Source of the DNA: an uncultured Clostridia bacterium
GTDB taxonomy: Bacteria; Bacillota; Clostridia; TANB77; RGIG9151
NCBI GenBank assembly: GCA_934500865.1
Contig: CAKSUD010000025.1
Location: 1 to 21,281, forward strand
Direction: 5' to 3'
DNA: 21,281 nt
The translations under genes were made by a program, and so were the position numbers. The notes beneath the pieces were generated by a model. That model ran no database searches and was not told the DNA's origin. It worked only from the letters and a program-made list of their open reading frames with translations. This document shows positions 14,694 to 21,281 of the stretch, one piece after another. Position 1 is the first letter of the stretch; every line of letters starts with the position of its first letter.

Positions 14694-15860
14694 ATGATAA
14701 AGTATCTTATTAAAAGATTTGTTCCGGATTTTGAAAACGTGAATAATAAAGATGTAAGAGAAAAATACGGAATACTTGCAGGTACTCTTGGAATAGTGTG
14801 CAATTTAATGCTTTTTGCATTGAAAATAATTATTGGATTACTTATGAACAGTATTGCTATTATATCTGATGCAATTAATAACTTGTCAGATATGTGTTCT
14901 TCAATTATTACAATAGCCAGTTCAAAAATTAGCAATATGCATGCGGATAGAGAGCATCCATTCGGTCATGGAAGAATTGAGTACATAGCCTCATTGGTAG
15001 TTTCCTTTATTATAATTATGGTTGGAATAGAACTTTTTAAGACTTCCGTAGATAAAATTTTTAGACCTGAGGTTGTACAATTTAGTATTCCGTTATTTGT
15101 AATTTTAATTTTGTCTATATTAGTAAAAGTTTGGATGTATTCATACAATAAGTATATTGGAAAGCAGATTAATTCTAGCGTTATGGAAGCTACGGCAACA
15201 GACAGCTTAAATGATTGCGTGGCAACAACTGCTGTAATCGTGTCATTAGCTGTGGGAAGATTTACAAGTTTTCCGGTCGATGGAGTTATGGGAGTAATAG
15301 TGTCTTTATTGATTGTTTGCACAGGAATAAAAGTTGCAAAAGAAATAATTGATGTATTAATTGGTCAGCCAGCGTCAAAAGAACTTATAAATGAAATAAC
15401 GAATTTGGTAATAAGTAAGGATGGAATTGTAGGAGTTCACGATTTTATGGCTCATGACTATGGTCCGGGTGTGATTGTAGCATCTTTACATGCAGAAGTT
15501 CCCGATGATATAAACATAGTGAAAATTCATGAAACTATTGATGCTGTTGAAAAAGAGGTAAATGAAAAATATGGCGTTTTGCTTGTGATTCATATGGATC
15601 CTATTTCATTAAATTGCGAAAAAACGACTACTACAAGAGAAGAAATAAAAAAGATAGTAACTGATATGAACCCCGAATTTTCTATTCATGATTTTAGAAT
15701 GGTAGATGGAGAAAATAGTATAAATTTGATTTTTGATTTGGTACTGCCTGTCGAAATGAAAAATGAAGAGAGAAAAAAGATTTTGGAGGAAATAGAAAAA
15801 AAGGTAAAGGAAATTGATTCTAGGTATAATATTGTTGTTCAAATAGACAATGGCTATTAA
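14694..15860 (+). CDS. Cation diffusion facilitator (CDF), probable Mn2+ exporter
   Basis: CDF proteins export divalent metals in exchange for protons. The 388-residue protein has about six membrane helices in the first 220 residues. The transport site is readable: N62 and D66 in SDAINNLSD (helix 2), and D170 and D174 in ATDSLNDC (helix 5). An Asn-Asp/Asp-Asp set without histidine is typical of manganese-type members rather than zinc (His-Asp) types, so Mn2+ is inferred. HPFGHGRIEY (88-97) is the conserved stretch after helix 2. The soluble C-terminal part (about 225-388) is roughly 80 residues longer than the usual single domain and may hold a second alpha/beta domain. GGGGG lies 7 bases before the ATG. 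Confidence 0.9.
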   Translation: MIKYLIKRFVPDFENVNNKDVREKYGILAGTLGIVCNLMLFALKIIIGLLMNSIAIISDAINNLSDMCSSIITIASSKISNMHADREHPFGHGRIEYIASLVVSFIIIMVGIELFKTSVDKIFRPEVVQFSIPLFVILILSILVKVWMYSYNKYIGKQINSSVMEATATDSLNDCVATTAVIVSLAVGRFTSFPVDGVMGVIVSLLIVCTGIKVAKEIIDVLIGQPASKELINEITNLVISKDGIVGVHDFMAHDYGPGVIVASLHAEVPDDINIVKIHETIDAVEKEVNEKYGVLLVIHMDPISLNCEKTTTTREEIKKIVTDMNPEFSIHDFRMVDGENSINLIFDLVLPVEMKNEERKKILEEIEKKVKEIDSRYNIVVQIDNGY

Positions 15861-15869
15861 TTCTCTAAC

Positions 15870-15898
15870 TTGCGGAGGGTATAAATTTATGATAAAAT
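15870..15898 (+). promoter_or_regulatory. Weak candidate promoter before the Eis-like gene
   Basis: TTGCGG (15870-15875), 17 bases and TAAAAT (15893-15898) make a weak sigma-A match. It is enclosed by a 9-bp inverted repeat, TAATTCTCT (15858-15866) and AGAGAATTA (15908-15916). If used, transcription would begin inside the possible leader-peptide frame and exclude it. Confidence 0.35.
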
Positions 15899-15930
15899 TA
15901 TGCAGTAAGAGAATTAGGGGGTTTTTATGA
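15889..15930 (+). CDS. Possible 13-codon leader peptide coupled to the Eis-like gene
   Basis: An ATG at 15889 with GGAGGG 9 bases upstream opens a 13-residue frame, MIKLCSKRIRGFL. Its TGA (15928-15930) overlaps the ATG of the acetyltransferase gene (15927-15929) as ATGA. The arrangement is that of a regulatory leader peptide or translational coupler. It requires transcription starting upstream of 15874, for example read-through from the CDF gene 29 bases away. No homology can be judged at this length. Confidence 0.35.
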   Translation: MIKLCSKRIRGFL

Positions 15931-17147
15931 TAAATAAAAAGTTACAAGAAAAATTAAAAATGAGAGAACTTACTCGAGAAGATGTATCTCAGTTTAATGA
16001 TTTACTTAGATACGCGTTTCAAGTAACTAGAAAAGAATTAATGGATGTGGGTTGGGAAGAAGATGAAATAAGGCGTTCAAAGTGTCCGGTTTTAGAAAAA
16101 GCTACTGTTTTTGGGTGGTTTGACGATAAAAAACTTGCTTCTCAAATTGCTATTTATCCTATGAAGGTAAATATTCATGGTGAAATTTTTGATATGGGAG
16201 GAGTTACAGGCGTTGCTACATATCCCGAATATGCTAATCTTGGTTTAATGCATGCACTTATGAAGAAAGCTTTAGAAGAAATGCGTGAAGAAGGACAAAC
16301 AGTTTCGTTCTTATATCCGTATTCTATTCCTTATTATAGGAAAAAAGGTTGGGAAATTATTTCGGATAAGATGCAATTTACTATTAAAGATACACAACTA
16401 CCTAAGTTTGTAGATGTGCCCGGAATGGTTGATAGGGTCGATATTGAGTCTAAAGATATAAAGGAAATTCATGATGAGTTTGCACATATGCGACATGGTG
16501 TGTTAATTAGACGTTCTCTTGAATGGGAAGAATACTTCAGATGGGAAGTAGAAGATTTAACAGCAGCCGTTTATTATAATGCTGCACATAAGCCAATTGG
16601 CTATTTATATTATTGGATAGAAAATGAAATTTTTCATATAAAAGAAATCGTTTATTTAAATCAAGAAGCAAGACATGGACTATGGAATTACATAAGTGCA
16701 CATTTCTCTATGATAAATGAAGTAAAAGGGGACAATTACACTAATGAGCCAATGGCGTTTTTACTTGAAGATAGTGAAATAACCGAGAAGATAGAACCAT
16801 ATTTTATGGCTAGAATTGTAGATTTAGAGAAGTTTTTAGAGAAGTATCCGTTTGTGAATACATCTCCTGGAAACAGATTAACCTTTAATGTTACAGACCC
16901 AATGTTAGAATGGAATAATGGTGTTTTCTCTGTTACGTGGGATGAAGACGGAAATAATATAGTATCTAGAGAAGAAATTTCTGAACCGATTAGCTTAAGT
17001 ATTCAAACATTAGTTACAATGCTTATGGGATATAGAAGACCAAGGTATTTAAAGCGAGTTGAAAGAATAGATGCAATGAATAGTTCTATAAAGTTACTTG
17101 AAAAGGTAATTCCATTAGAACAAGCATATTTTTCAGATTATTTTTAG
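15927..17147 (+). CDS. Eis-like GNAT N-acetyltransferase
   Basis: This 406-residue protein has the three-part layout of the Eis (enhanced intracellular survival) family. It has an N-terminal GNAT domain with the acetyl-CoA block GVTGVATYPEYANLGLMHALM at about 92-112, a second degenerate GNAT domain and a sterol-carrier-like C-terminal domain. Y137 in IPYYRKKGW matches the general-acid tyrosine, and the protein ends in phenylalanine (F406), as Eis enzymes do, where the terminal carboxylate takes part in catalysis. Mycobacterial Eis acetylates aminoglycosides and protein lysines; the natural substrate of clostridial members is unknown. The start at 15927 has TTAGGGGG upstream; an internal ATG at 15960 is an alternative. 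Confidence 0.85.
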   Translation: MINKKLQEKLKMRELTREDVSQFNDLLRYAFQVTRKELMDVGWEEDEIRRSKCPVLEKATVFGWFDDKKLASQIAIYPMKVNIHGEIFDMGGVTGVATYPEYANLGLMHALMKKALEEMREEGQTVSFLYPYSIPYYRKKGWEIISDKMQFTIKDTQLPKFVDVPGMVDRVDIESKDIKEIHDEFAHMRHGVLIRRSLEWEEYFRWEVEDLTAAVYYNAAHKPIGYLYYWIENEIFHIKEIVYLNQEARHGLWNYISAHFSMINEVKGDNYTNEPMAFLLEDSEITEKIEPYFMARIVDLEKFLEKYPFVNTSPGNRLTFNVTDPMLEWNNGVFSVTWDEDGNNIVSREEISEPISLSIQTLVTMLMGYRRPRYLKRVERIDAMNSSIKLLEKVIPLEQAYFSDYF

Positions 17148-17152
17148 AATTG

Positions 17153-17197
17153 TAGAAGCTGTAAAAAATTTATTTTTTACAGCTTCTATTTGTTTTT
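17153..17197 (+). terminator. Intrinsic terminator after the Eis-like gene
   Basis: A 16-bp perfect stem (17153-17168 with 17173-17188) has a 4-base loop, followed by TTTGTTTTT. It separates this gene from the independently promoted kinase-like gene. Confidence 0.9.
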
Positions 17198-17222
17198 AAC
17201 GGCTGAATTCAGACTATTTTAA

Positions 17223-17251
17223 TTGACATAATACCTAAAAAATGGTATACT
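17223..17251 (+). promoter_or_regulatory. Sigma-A promoter of the kinase-like gene
   Basis: TTGACA (17223-17228), a 17-base spacer and TATACT (17246-17251), with TGG directly before the -10 (extended -10), make a strong promoter. The leader of about 70 bases contains a small hairpin, CTTGCA with TGCAAG (17282-17287 and 17294-17299, loop of 6). Confidence 0.9.
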
Positions 17252-17327
17252 AATAGTTGGCATATGTAAATATGAATAATCCTTGCACATATTTGCAAGA
17301 ATGGATGTAATTTAGGAGGTACTAAAA

Positions 17328-18395
17328 ATGAAAAATGGTCCGTTTGTAGTCGCAATTTCCGGAGATCCTGTTTCTGGCAAGAGTACTGCAATAAAAGAGC
17401 TTATGAGACGTTTTGAATCTGTTGGTGTTGAAGTAACAAAGGTTGCTGCCGGGCAATTGTTTCGGGAAATGGCGGAAGCGGCAAATCTTAAAGTGCATGA
17501 GCTTACTGCACTTGCCAAAGATTATAAAAACACCATAGACATGCTTAAATCATTACCCGGTGCAAATGAGGAATTTTTTAATAGTTTCAAAATGGATACG
17601 AGTAAGAGCATAGATAAGTTTATTGACGGATATATGCTTTATAACGTAAGAAAGGCTATTAAAAAGTATCAAAATTGCAAAACTGCAATTGTAGTAGTTG
17701 ATTCCAGAATCGTGGGTTTGCTTATGAAGCGAGCCGGCGAGAAAGTCTACAATGTCAGATTTTCCGTAATTCCCGAAATAGCTGCAAAAAGACTAATGAT
17801 GGATTCACAAAATCGAGGCAGTGAGGTAAGTGAGCAGATCGACTTTGAAACTGCACTTAAAAGTGTAAAGCAAAGGGCAACAGAGGACAGAAAACGTTTT
17901 ATTCAGCTTTATTCAAACAACATAAATGACCGTAATGAAAACGCGAAGGTAGACCTAAAAAACCGTTTAAATTACGATTTGGTGATTGATACTTCCGGTG
18001 TGAGTATTACGAATGTTGTTGATGTATTGCAGAACGGAATTGACAGAGTAAGAAAGGAGACTCCACTTAGTAGAGGACTGTATAAGGAATGGAGAAGTGC
18101 AAAGTATATTTGCGTACCGAATTATATAGCCGATATTCCTTGGCATTTGGCTACTGAACTTGTAAGGGTTCTTAAGGTAAATGGTGAATATTATGCACTT
18201 TCCGCACTAGACCATGTGGGCTTCATTAAGAGACAAGGAGCAAAGATAGAAGAAGAAAAAGGAACAGAAGAAGGGTATAAATTAGTGCCTATTGATGTTG
18301 TCGCAGAGAATGACGAAATGTTTATTTACCAAGATGTTTATGGCGATATCGTAGGGGTTACCGCAAGAGAATTTGTAAAGAATATGTTTAGGTAA
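17328..18395 (+). CDS. Cytidylate-kinase-like P-loop protein with extra C-terminal domain
   Basis: The N-terminal 235 residues resemble a nucleoside monophosphate kinase. The Walker A motif GDPVSGKST is at 12-20, AGQLFREMAEAANL resembles the NMP-binding segment of archaeal-type cytidylate kinases, and VVVDSRIVGLLMKR stands at the position of the kinase D/E-G-R motif. A LID-like stretch (NRGSEVSEQIDFE, then R-x3-D-R) follows. The remaining 120 residues (about 236-355) have no family that I recognise. Normal bacterial cytidylate kinase is about 220 residues, so this is a longer, divergent relative; substrate could be CMP, another nucleotide or a different phosphate acceptor. AGGAGGT precedes the ATG. 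It is transcribed alone from a strong promoter and closed by a terminator. Confidence 0.65.
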   Translation: MKNGPFVVAISGDPVSGKSTAIKELMRRFESVGVEVTKVAAGQLFREMAEAANLKVHELTALAKDYKNTIDMLKSLPGANEEFFNSFKMDTSKSIDKFIDGYMLYNVRKAIKKYQNCKTAIVVVDSRIVGLLMKRAGEKVYNVRFSVIPEIAAKRLMMDSQNRGSEVSEQIDFETALKSVKQRATEDRKRFIQLYSNNINDRNENAKVDLKNRLNYDLVIDTSGVSITNVVDVLQNGIDRVRKETPLSRGLYKEWRSAKYICVPNYIADIPWHLATELVRVLKVNGEYYALSALDHVGFIKRQGAKIEEEKGTEEGYKLVPIDVVAENDEMFIYQDVYGDIVGVTAREFVKNMFR

Positions 18396-18397
18396 CA

Positions 18398-18430
18398 AAA
18401 AATGACGGGCAATTTTTGCTCGTCATTTTT
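18398..18430. terminator. Bidirectional intrinsic terminator between the kinase-like gene and pnp
   Basis: A 15-bp stem with one G-U pair (18398-18412 with 18416-18430) has a 3-base loop. The A-run on one side and T-run on the other give a U-tract in both directions, fitting the convergent genes ending at 18395 and 18439. Confidence 0.9.
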
Positions 18431-18438
18431 GTATTCTT

Positions 18439-20544
18439 TTACTTGTTTTCCTCTGGCTTTGGAAGTAAATCTTTTCTAGAAAGATTTATTTTTCCTTGGT
18501 CTGTGATTTCAATAACTTTAACCATTACTTCGTCACCTTCGTGAAGAACATCTTCAACTTTTTCAACTCTCTTGTGGTCTAATTTAGAGATGTGAACTAG
18601 TCCTTCCTTGCCAGGTAAAATTTCAACGAAAGCACCAAAATTCATTATCTTTGTTACTTTTCCTTTATAAATTTCGCCGATTTCAGGTTCTTTTACTATT
18701 CCGTTTATTATTTTTTCAGCCTCTTTTGCTGATTCTGTATTCACAGCATAAATACAAACCTTACCATCATCTTCGATGTCGATTTGAACACCGGTTTGTG
18801 CAATAATCTTGTTTATTACTTTTCCGCCTTGTCCAATAACATCTTTAATTTTGTCAGGATCAATATTAAATGTAATTGTCTTAGGAGCATATTTTGAAAC
18901 TTCTGCTCTTGGTTTATCAATTACCTTTAACATAACTTCATCTAATATATATGTTCTAGCTTTCTTTAATCTTTCGAAAGTCTCACGGATAATATCTAAT
19001 GTTAATCCGTCAATCTTTATATCTACTTGGATAGCTGTGATACCATTTTTAGTACCAGCAACTTTAAAGTCCATATCTCCGAAGAAGTCTTCGATTCCTT
19101 GAATATCAGTAATTAGTAAGTATTTGCTTCTATCATTATCATCAGTGATAAGTCCACAAGAAATACCTGCAACAGGTTCTTTAATAGGTACACCGGCAGC
19201 CATTAGAGATAATGTGCTTCCGCATACACTTCCTTGAGATGTTGAACCGTTTGAAGAAAGAACTTCAGATACAACACGGATTGTGTAAGGAAACTCGTCT
19301 TGAGATGGAATAACAGGAGCTAAGGCACGTTCAGCTAAAGCACCATGACCAATTTCACGTCTTCCAGGACTACGAGGAGCTTTTGCTTCACCAACACTAT
19401 AAGGCGGGAAGTTGTAATGATGTATGTATCTCTTTGATTCTTCTGTATCGATGCCATCTAATAATTGTTCTTCTTTTCCTTGACCAAGAGTTACAACAGA
19501 TAAAACTTGAGTTTGTCCTCTTGAGAACAAAGCTGAACCATGAACTCTAGGAAGCAAATCGATTTCAGCACTAAGAGGTCTGATTTGATCTAATGCTCTT
19601 CCATCAGGTCTGACATGTTCTTCTAAAATCATCTTTCTAACGGTTTTCTTTTGAAGGTAATATAATGCATCACTTATTGCTAAGTTGCTGTCTGGATATT
19701 TTTCTGCAAAATGTTCAATTAATTCATCCTTTATGGCGTCCATTCCGGATTCTCTTTCTTGTTTTGCAGTTGTAATAATAGTTTCTTTAAGTCTTGAACC
19801 TAAGTATTCTTCAATATCATGCATAATTTCTTTATTAACTTCGCATTTTTGATATTCAAACTTTGGTTTTCCGATTTCTTTTTGAATTCCTTCGATGAAA
19901 GCAACAATTTTCTTAATTTCTTCGTGAGCCTTAGCAATTGCTTCAACCATAATGTCTTCAGGAATTTGGTCGGCTCCGGCTTCTATCATACAGATTTTAT
20001 CCTTTGTTCCGGCAACTGTTAATGTAAGTCTACTCTTTTCTCTTTGTGCTTCTGTTGGGTTAATAACAATTTCGTTATCTACATAACCAACTGCAACAGA
20101 ACCAGTAGGTCCGTTGAATGGAATGTCAGAAATAGAAATAGCAATTGAAGAACCAATCATAGCAGCAACTTCAGGTGAGTTGTCTTGATCTACAGAAAGA
20201 ACAGTAGCAACTACTGAAACATCATTTCTTAAATCCTTAGGGAATAGTGGTCTAATAGGTCTATCGATAACACGAGAAACCAAAATAGCCTTATCAGAAG
20301 GTTTTCCTTCTCTTTTTTGGAAACTGCCAGGAATTTTTCCTACAGAATATAATTTTTCTTCATAATCAACACTAAGTGGGAAGAAGTCAACTCCTTCTCT
20401 AGGTTTTTTGGATGCTGTAACGTTAACCATTACAACTGTGTCACCATAACGAACTAAAGCATGTCCGTTAGTAAGTTGAGCCATTTTTCCAGTTTCAACA
20501 ACAAGTTTACGACCGGCAAGCTCTGTTTCAAATACTCTAAACAT
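18439..20544 (-). CDS. pnp: Polyribonucleotide nucleotidyltransferase (PNPase)
   Basis: PNPase degrades RNA 3' to 5' using phosphate and can also add tails. The 701 residues show two RNase PH cores (about 10-140 and 320-535), joined by a helical domain. The second core has GSALFSRGQTQVL at 346-358 and the catalytic aspartates D486 and D492 in the EDFFGDMDFKVAG block, matching E. coli numbering. A KH domain with GQGG at 571-574 and an S1 domain from about 623 to 692 complete it. AAGGAGGA lies upstream of the ATG. It is downstream of rpsO as in most bacteria, separated by a weak terminator and a structured leader. Confidence 0.98.
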   Translation of the reverse strand: MFRVFETELAGRKLVVETGKMAQLTNGHALVRYGDTVVMVNVTASKKPREGVDFFPLSVDYEEKLYSVGKIPGSFQKREGKPSDKAILVSRVIDRPIRPLFPKDLRNDVSVVATVLSVDQDNSPEVAAMIGSSIAISISDIPFNGPTGSVAVGYVDNEIVINPTEAQREKSRLTLTVAGTKDKICMIEAGADQIPEDIMVEAIAKAHEEIKKIVAFIEGIQKEIGKPKFEYQKCEVNKEIMHDIEEYLGSRLKETIITTAKQERESGMDAIKDELIEHFAEKYPDSNLAISDALYYLQKKTVRKMILEEHVRPDGRALDQIRPLSAEIDLLPRVHGSALFSRGQTQVLSVVTLGQGKEEQLLDGIDTEESKRYIHHYNFPPYSVGEAKAPRSPGRREIGHGALAERALAPVIPSQDEFPYTIRVVSEVLSSNGSTSQGSVCGSTLSLMAAGVPIKEPVAGISCGLITDDNDRSKYLLITDIQGIEDFFGDMDFKVAGTKNGITAIQVDIKIDGLTLDIIRETFERLKKARTYILDEVMLKVIDKPRAEVSKYAPKTITFNIDPDKIKDVIGQGGKVINKIIAQTGVQIDIEDDGKVCIYAVNTESAKEAEKIINGIVKEPEIGEIYKGKVTKIMNFGAFVEILPGKEGLVHISKLDHKRVEKVEDVLHEGDEVMVKVIEITDQGKINLSRKDLLPKPEENK

Positions 20545-20587
20545 AAAAAATCCTCCTTGTAAAAAATTTCTTCATACATGTAATTAG

Positions 20588-20639
20588 TAGTTATGGTTCA
20601 CAAATAGAACAATTAGCTCTATTGGTCAACTATCAACTA
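20588..20639 (-). other. Long imperfect hairpin in the pnp leader
   Basis: The arms 20588-20608 and 20618-20639 are about 21-22 bases long. They pair with several mismatches and one bulge around a 9-base loop. The structure starts 44 bases upstream of the pnp ATG. In E. coli a leader stem-loop cut by RNase III mediates PNPase autoregulation; a similar role is possible here but is inferred. Confidence 0.5.
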
Positions 20640-20647
20640 CCAACTAA
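20627..20647. repeat. Three tandem heptamers CAACTAN
   Basis: CAACTAT, CAACTAC and CAACTAA lie head to tail at 20627-20633, 20634-20640 and 20641-20647. They overlap the right arm of the pnp leader hairpin. This looks like a short heptameric tandem repeat of the kind found between genes in some bacterial genomes. Confidence 0.6.
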
Positions 20648-20663
20648 CCAAATATGAAGTTTA

Positions 20664-20713
20664 AATAGAACAAAAGTGAAAAGCATAGAAAAATACTTCC
20701 TAAACTTTTCACT
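20664..20713 (-). terminator. Weak or partial terminator between rpsO and pnp
   Basis: AGTGAAAAG and CTTTTCACT (20675-20683 and 20705-20713) pair perfectly across a 21-base loop. On the minus strand the stem runs into TTTGTTCTATTT. The long loop and broken T-run suggest partial read-through into pnp. Confidence 0.5.
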
Positions 20714-20723
20714 ATTTTTCCAA

Positions 20724-20978
20724 CTACTTTCTGATTCCTAATTTAGCGATAAGTTCACGATACTTTTCAATATCGTTATTTGCTAAGTAATTAAGTAATC
20801 CTCTTCTTTGACCAATCATCTTAAATAAACCACGTCTTGAATGGTGATCCTTTTTATGATCTTTTAAATGATCTGTTAAGTGATTAATTCTTGCTGTTAA
20901 AAGAGCAATTTGAACTTCAGGAGAACCTGTATCAGTTTCGTGTGTTCTGTATTCAGCAATTATACTTTGTTTATCCAT
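20724..20978 (-). CDS. rpsO: 30S ribosomal protein S15
   Basis: S15 binds 16S rRNA in the central domain and starts platform assembly. The diagnostic stretch DTGSPEVQIALLTARI is followed by HLKDHKKDHHSRRGL and a terminal KLGIRK. A GTG at 20987 would add three residues but coincides with the AGGAGGTG binding site; the ATG at 20978 has AGGAGG 8 bases upstream and is chosen, giving 84 residues, a few fewer than the usual 88-89. It has a strong promoter and a leader of about 110 bases, where S15 commonly regulates its own synthesis. It is followed by pnp. Confidence 0.97.
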   Translation of the reverse strand: MDKQSIIAEYRTHETDTGSPEVQIALLTARINHLTDHLKDHKKDHHSRRGLFKMIGQRRGLLNYLANNDIEKYRELIAKLGIRK

Positions 20979-21089
20979 GTCTTGCACCTCCTATAAAAAA
21001 TTCAGTTAAACGCCTAGCACCAAGAGAAGGTTGGAGTATCCATTTTCCTAGTCGTAGGTTGTTAACAGGAAGTCTTTAAAAGACATCCT
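20979..21089 (-). promoter_or_regulatory. Structured rpsO leader, candidate S15 autoregulatory RNA
   Basis: The leader begins near 21088 with a hairpin: AGGA/TCCT and GTCT/AGAC arms (21067-21089) with a 5-base loop and one A-A mismatch. Several alternative CCTA/TAGG pairings follow between about 21013 and 21060. Length and position fit rpsO leaders bound by S15 in other bacteria; the exact S15-binding fold was not resolved by eye. Confidence 0.4.
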
Positions 21090-21094
21090 TTTCT

Positions 21095-21123
21095 ATTATA
21101 TAGCAAGATTAGGGAAAAAGCAA
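21095..21123 (-). promoter_or_regulatory. Sigma-A promoter of rpsO(-pnp)
   Basis: Minus-strand TTGCTT (21118-21123), 17-base spacer and TATAAT (21095-21100) place the transcript start near 21088, at the foot of the first leader hairpin. The remaining 21124-21281 is very AT-rich with no supported gene. A TTGACA at 21263-21268 on the plus strand may be the -35 of a gene beyond the window. Confidence 0.75.
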
Positions 21124-21281
21124 GAGAAAGTAAACAAATAATATATATTTTAATATTTGTATAAAATATAATATAAATATTGCCGATAATCCTATTGGAA
21201 AGTAATTGTAAGAAATTACAAATAAATGCTAAAAATAGCAGTATTAAAAGAATTGAATACATTTGACAAATTAGGAAAAGC

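Noticed and set aside
21062..21262. 66-residue hydrophobic frame on the minus strand upstream of rpsO
   Set aside because: It covers the rpsO promoter and leader, has no binding site and reflects AT-rich composition.
1..21281. tRNA, rRNA, CRISPR arrays, transposases or phage genes
   Set aside because: No cloverleaf with a CCA-type end, no regularly spaced direct repeats of CRISPR size and no recognisable mobile-element protein were seen on either strand.

Overview
The window is AT-rich, densely coded Firmicutes-type DNA with strong AGGAGG ribosome binding sites and near-consensus sigma-A promoters. The der-plsY-gpsA order, a four-subunit pyruvate/2-oxoacid:ferredoxin oxidoreductase, rplM-rpsI, pnp and rpsO suggest an obligately anaerobic clostridial or Tissierella-like bacterium. 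spoIVA, which often follows gpsA in spore-forming clostridia, is absent here. That hints at a non-sporulating lineage, but the species cannot be named from this sequence.

Layout. Bases 46-3842 (+) hold a free-standing GlmU-type acetyltransferase domain, the ribosome-assembly GTPase Der, the acyltransferase PlsY and glycerol-3-phosphate dehydrogenase GpsA, closed by a terminator. Bases 3879-6923 (-) are a porC-porD-porA-porB operon with a strong promoter at 6970-6998. Bases 7209-12528 (+) are the least ordinary part. Three tiny paralogous pilin-like proteins of 57-71 residues are followed by a TadE-like and a TadG-like protein, a prepilin peptidase and a large YfhO-type membrane glycosyltransferase. 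No assembly ATPase or platform protein is present. Bases 12752-13595 (+) are rplM-rpsI. Bases 13640-14555 (-) carry a DUF1836 protein and a small Asn/Pro-rich exported or anchored protein. Bases 14694-18395 (+) encode a CDF metal exporter, an Eis-like acetyltransferase preceded by a possible 13-codon leader peptide, and a cytidylate-kinase-like P-loop protein with an unrecognised C-terminal domain. Bases 18439-20978 (-) carry pnp and rpsO, each with a structured leader.

How the genes work together. The left block links cell-wall precursor supply, ribosome assembly and phospholipid synthesis (GpsA makes the glycerol-3-phosphate that PlsY acylates). The por operon couples oxidation of pyruvate or another 2-oxoacid to ferredoxin reduction. 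The 7209-12528 cluster looks like a compact pilus or secretion module in which five proteins with prepilin-type leaders sit beside the peptidase that would cleave them, possibly with a surface glycosylation enzyme. Its motor must be encoded elsewhere if it makes a fibre. RNA hairpins after the first pilin gene and inside the peptidase gene could set unequal expression along this operon.

No tRNA, rRNA, CRISPR array, transposase or phage gene was seen. No stretch longer than about 300 bases lacks a gene or leader; the intergenic regions are covered below.
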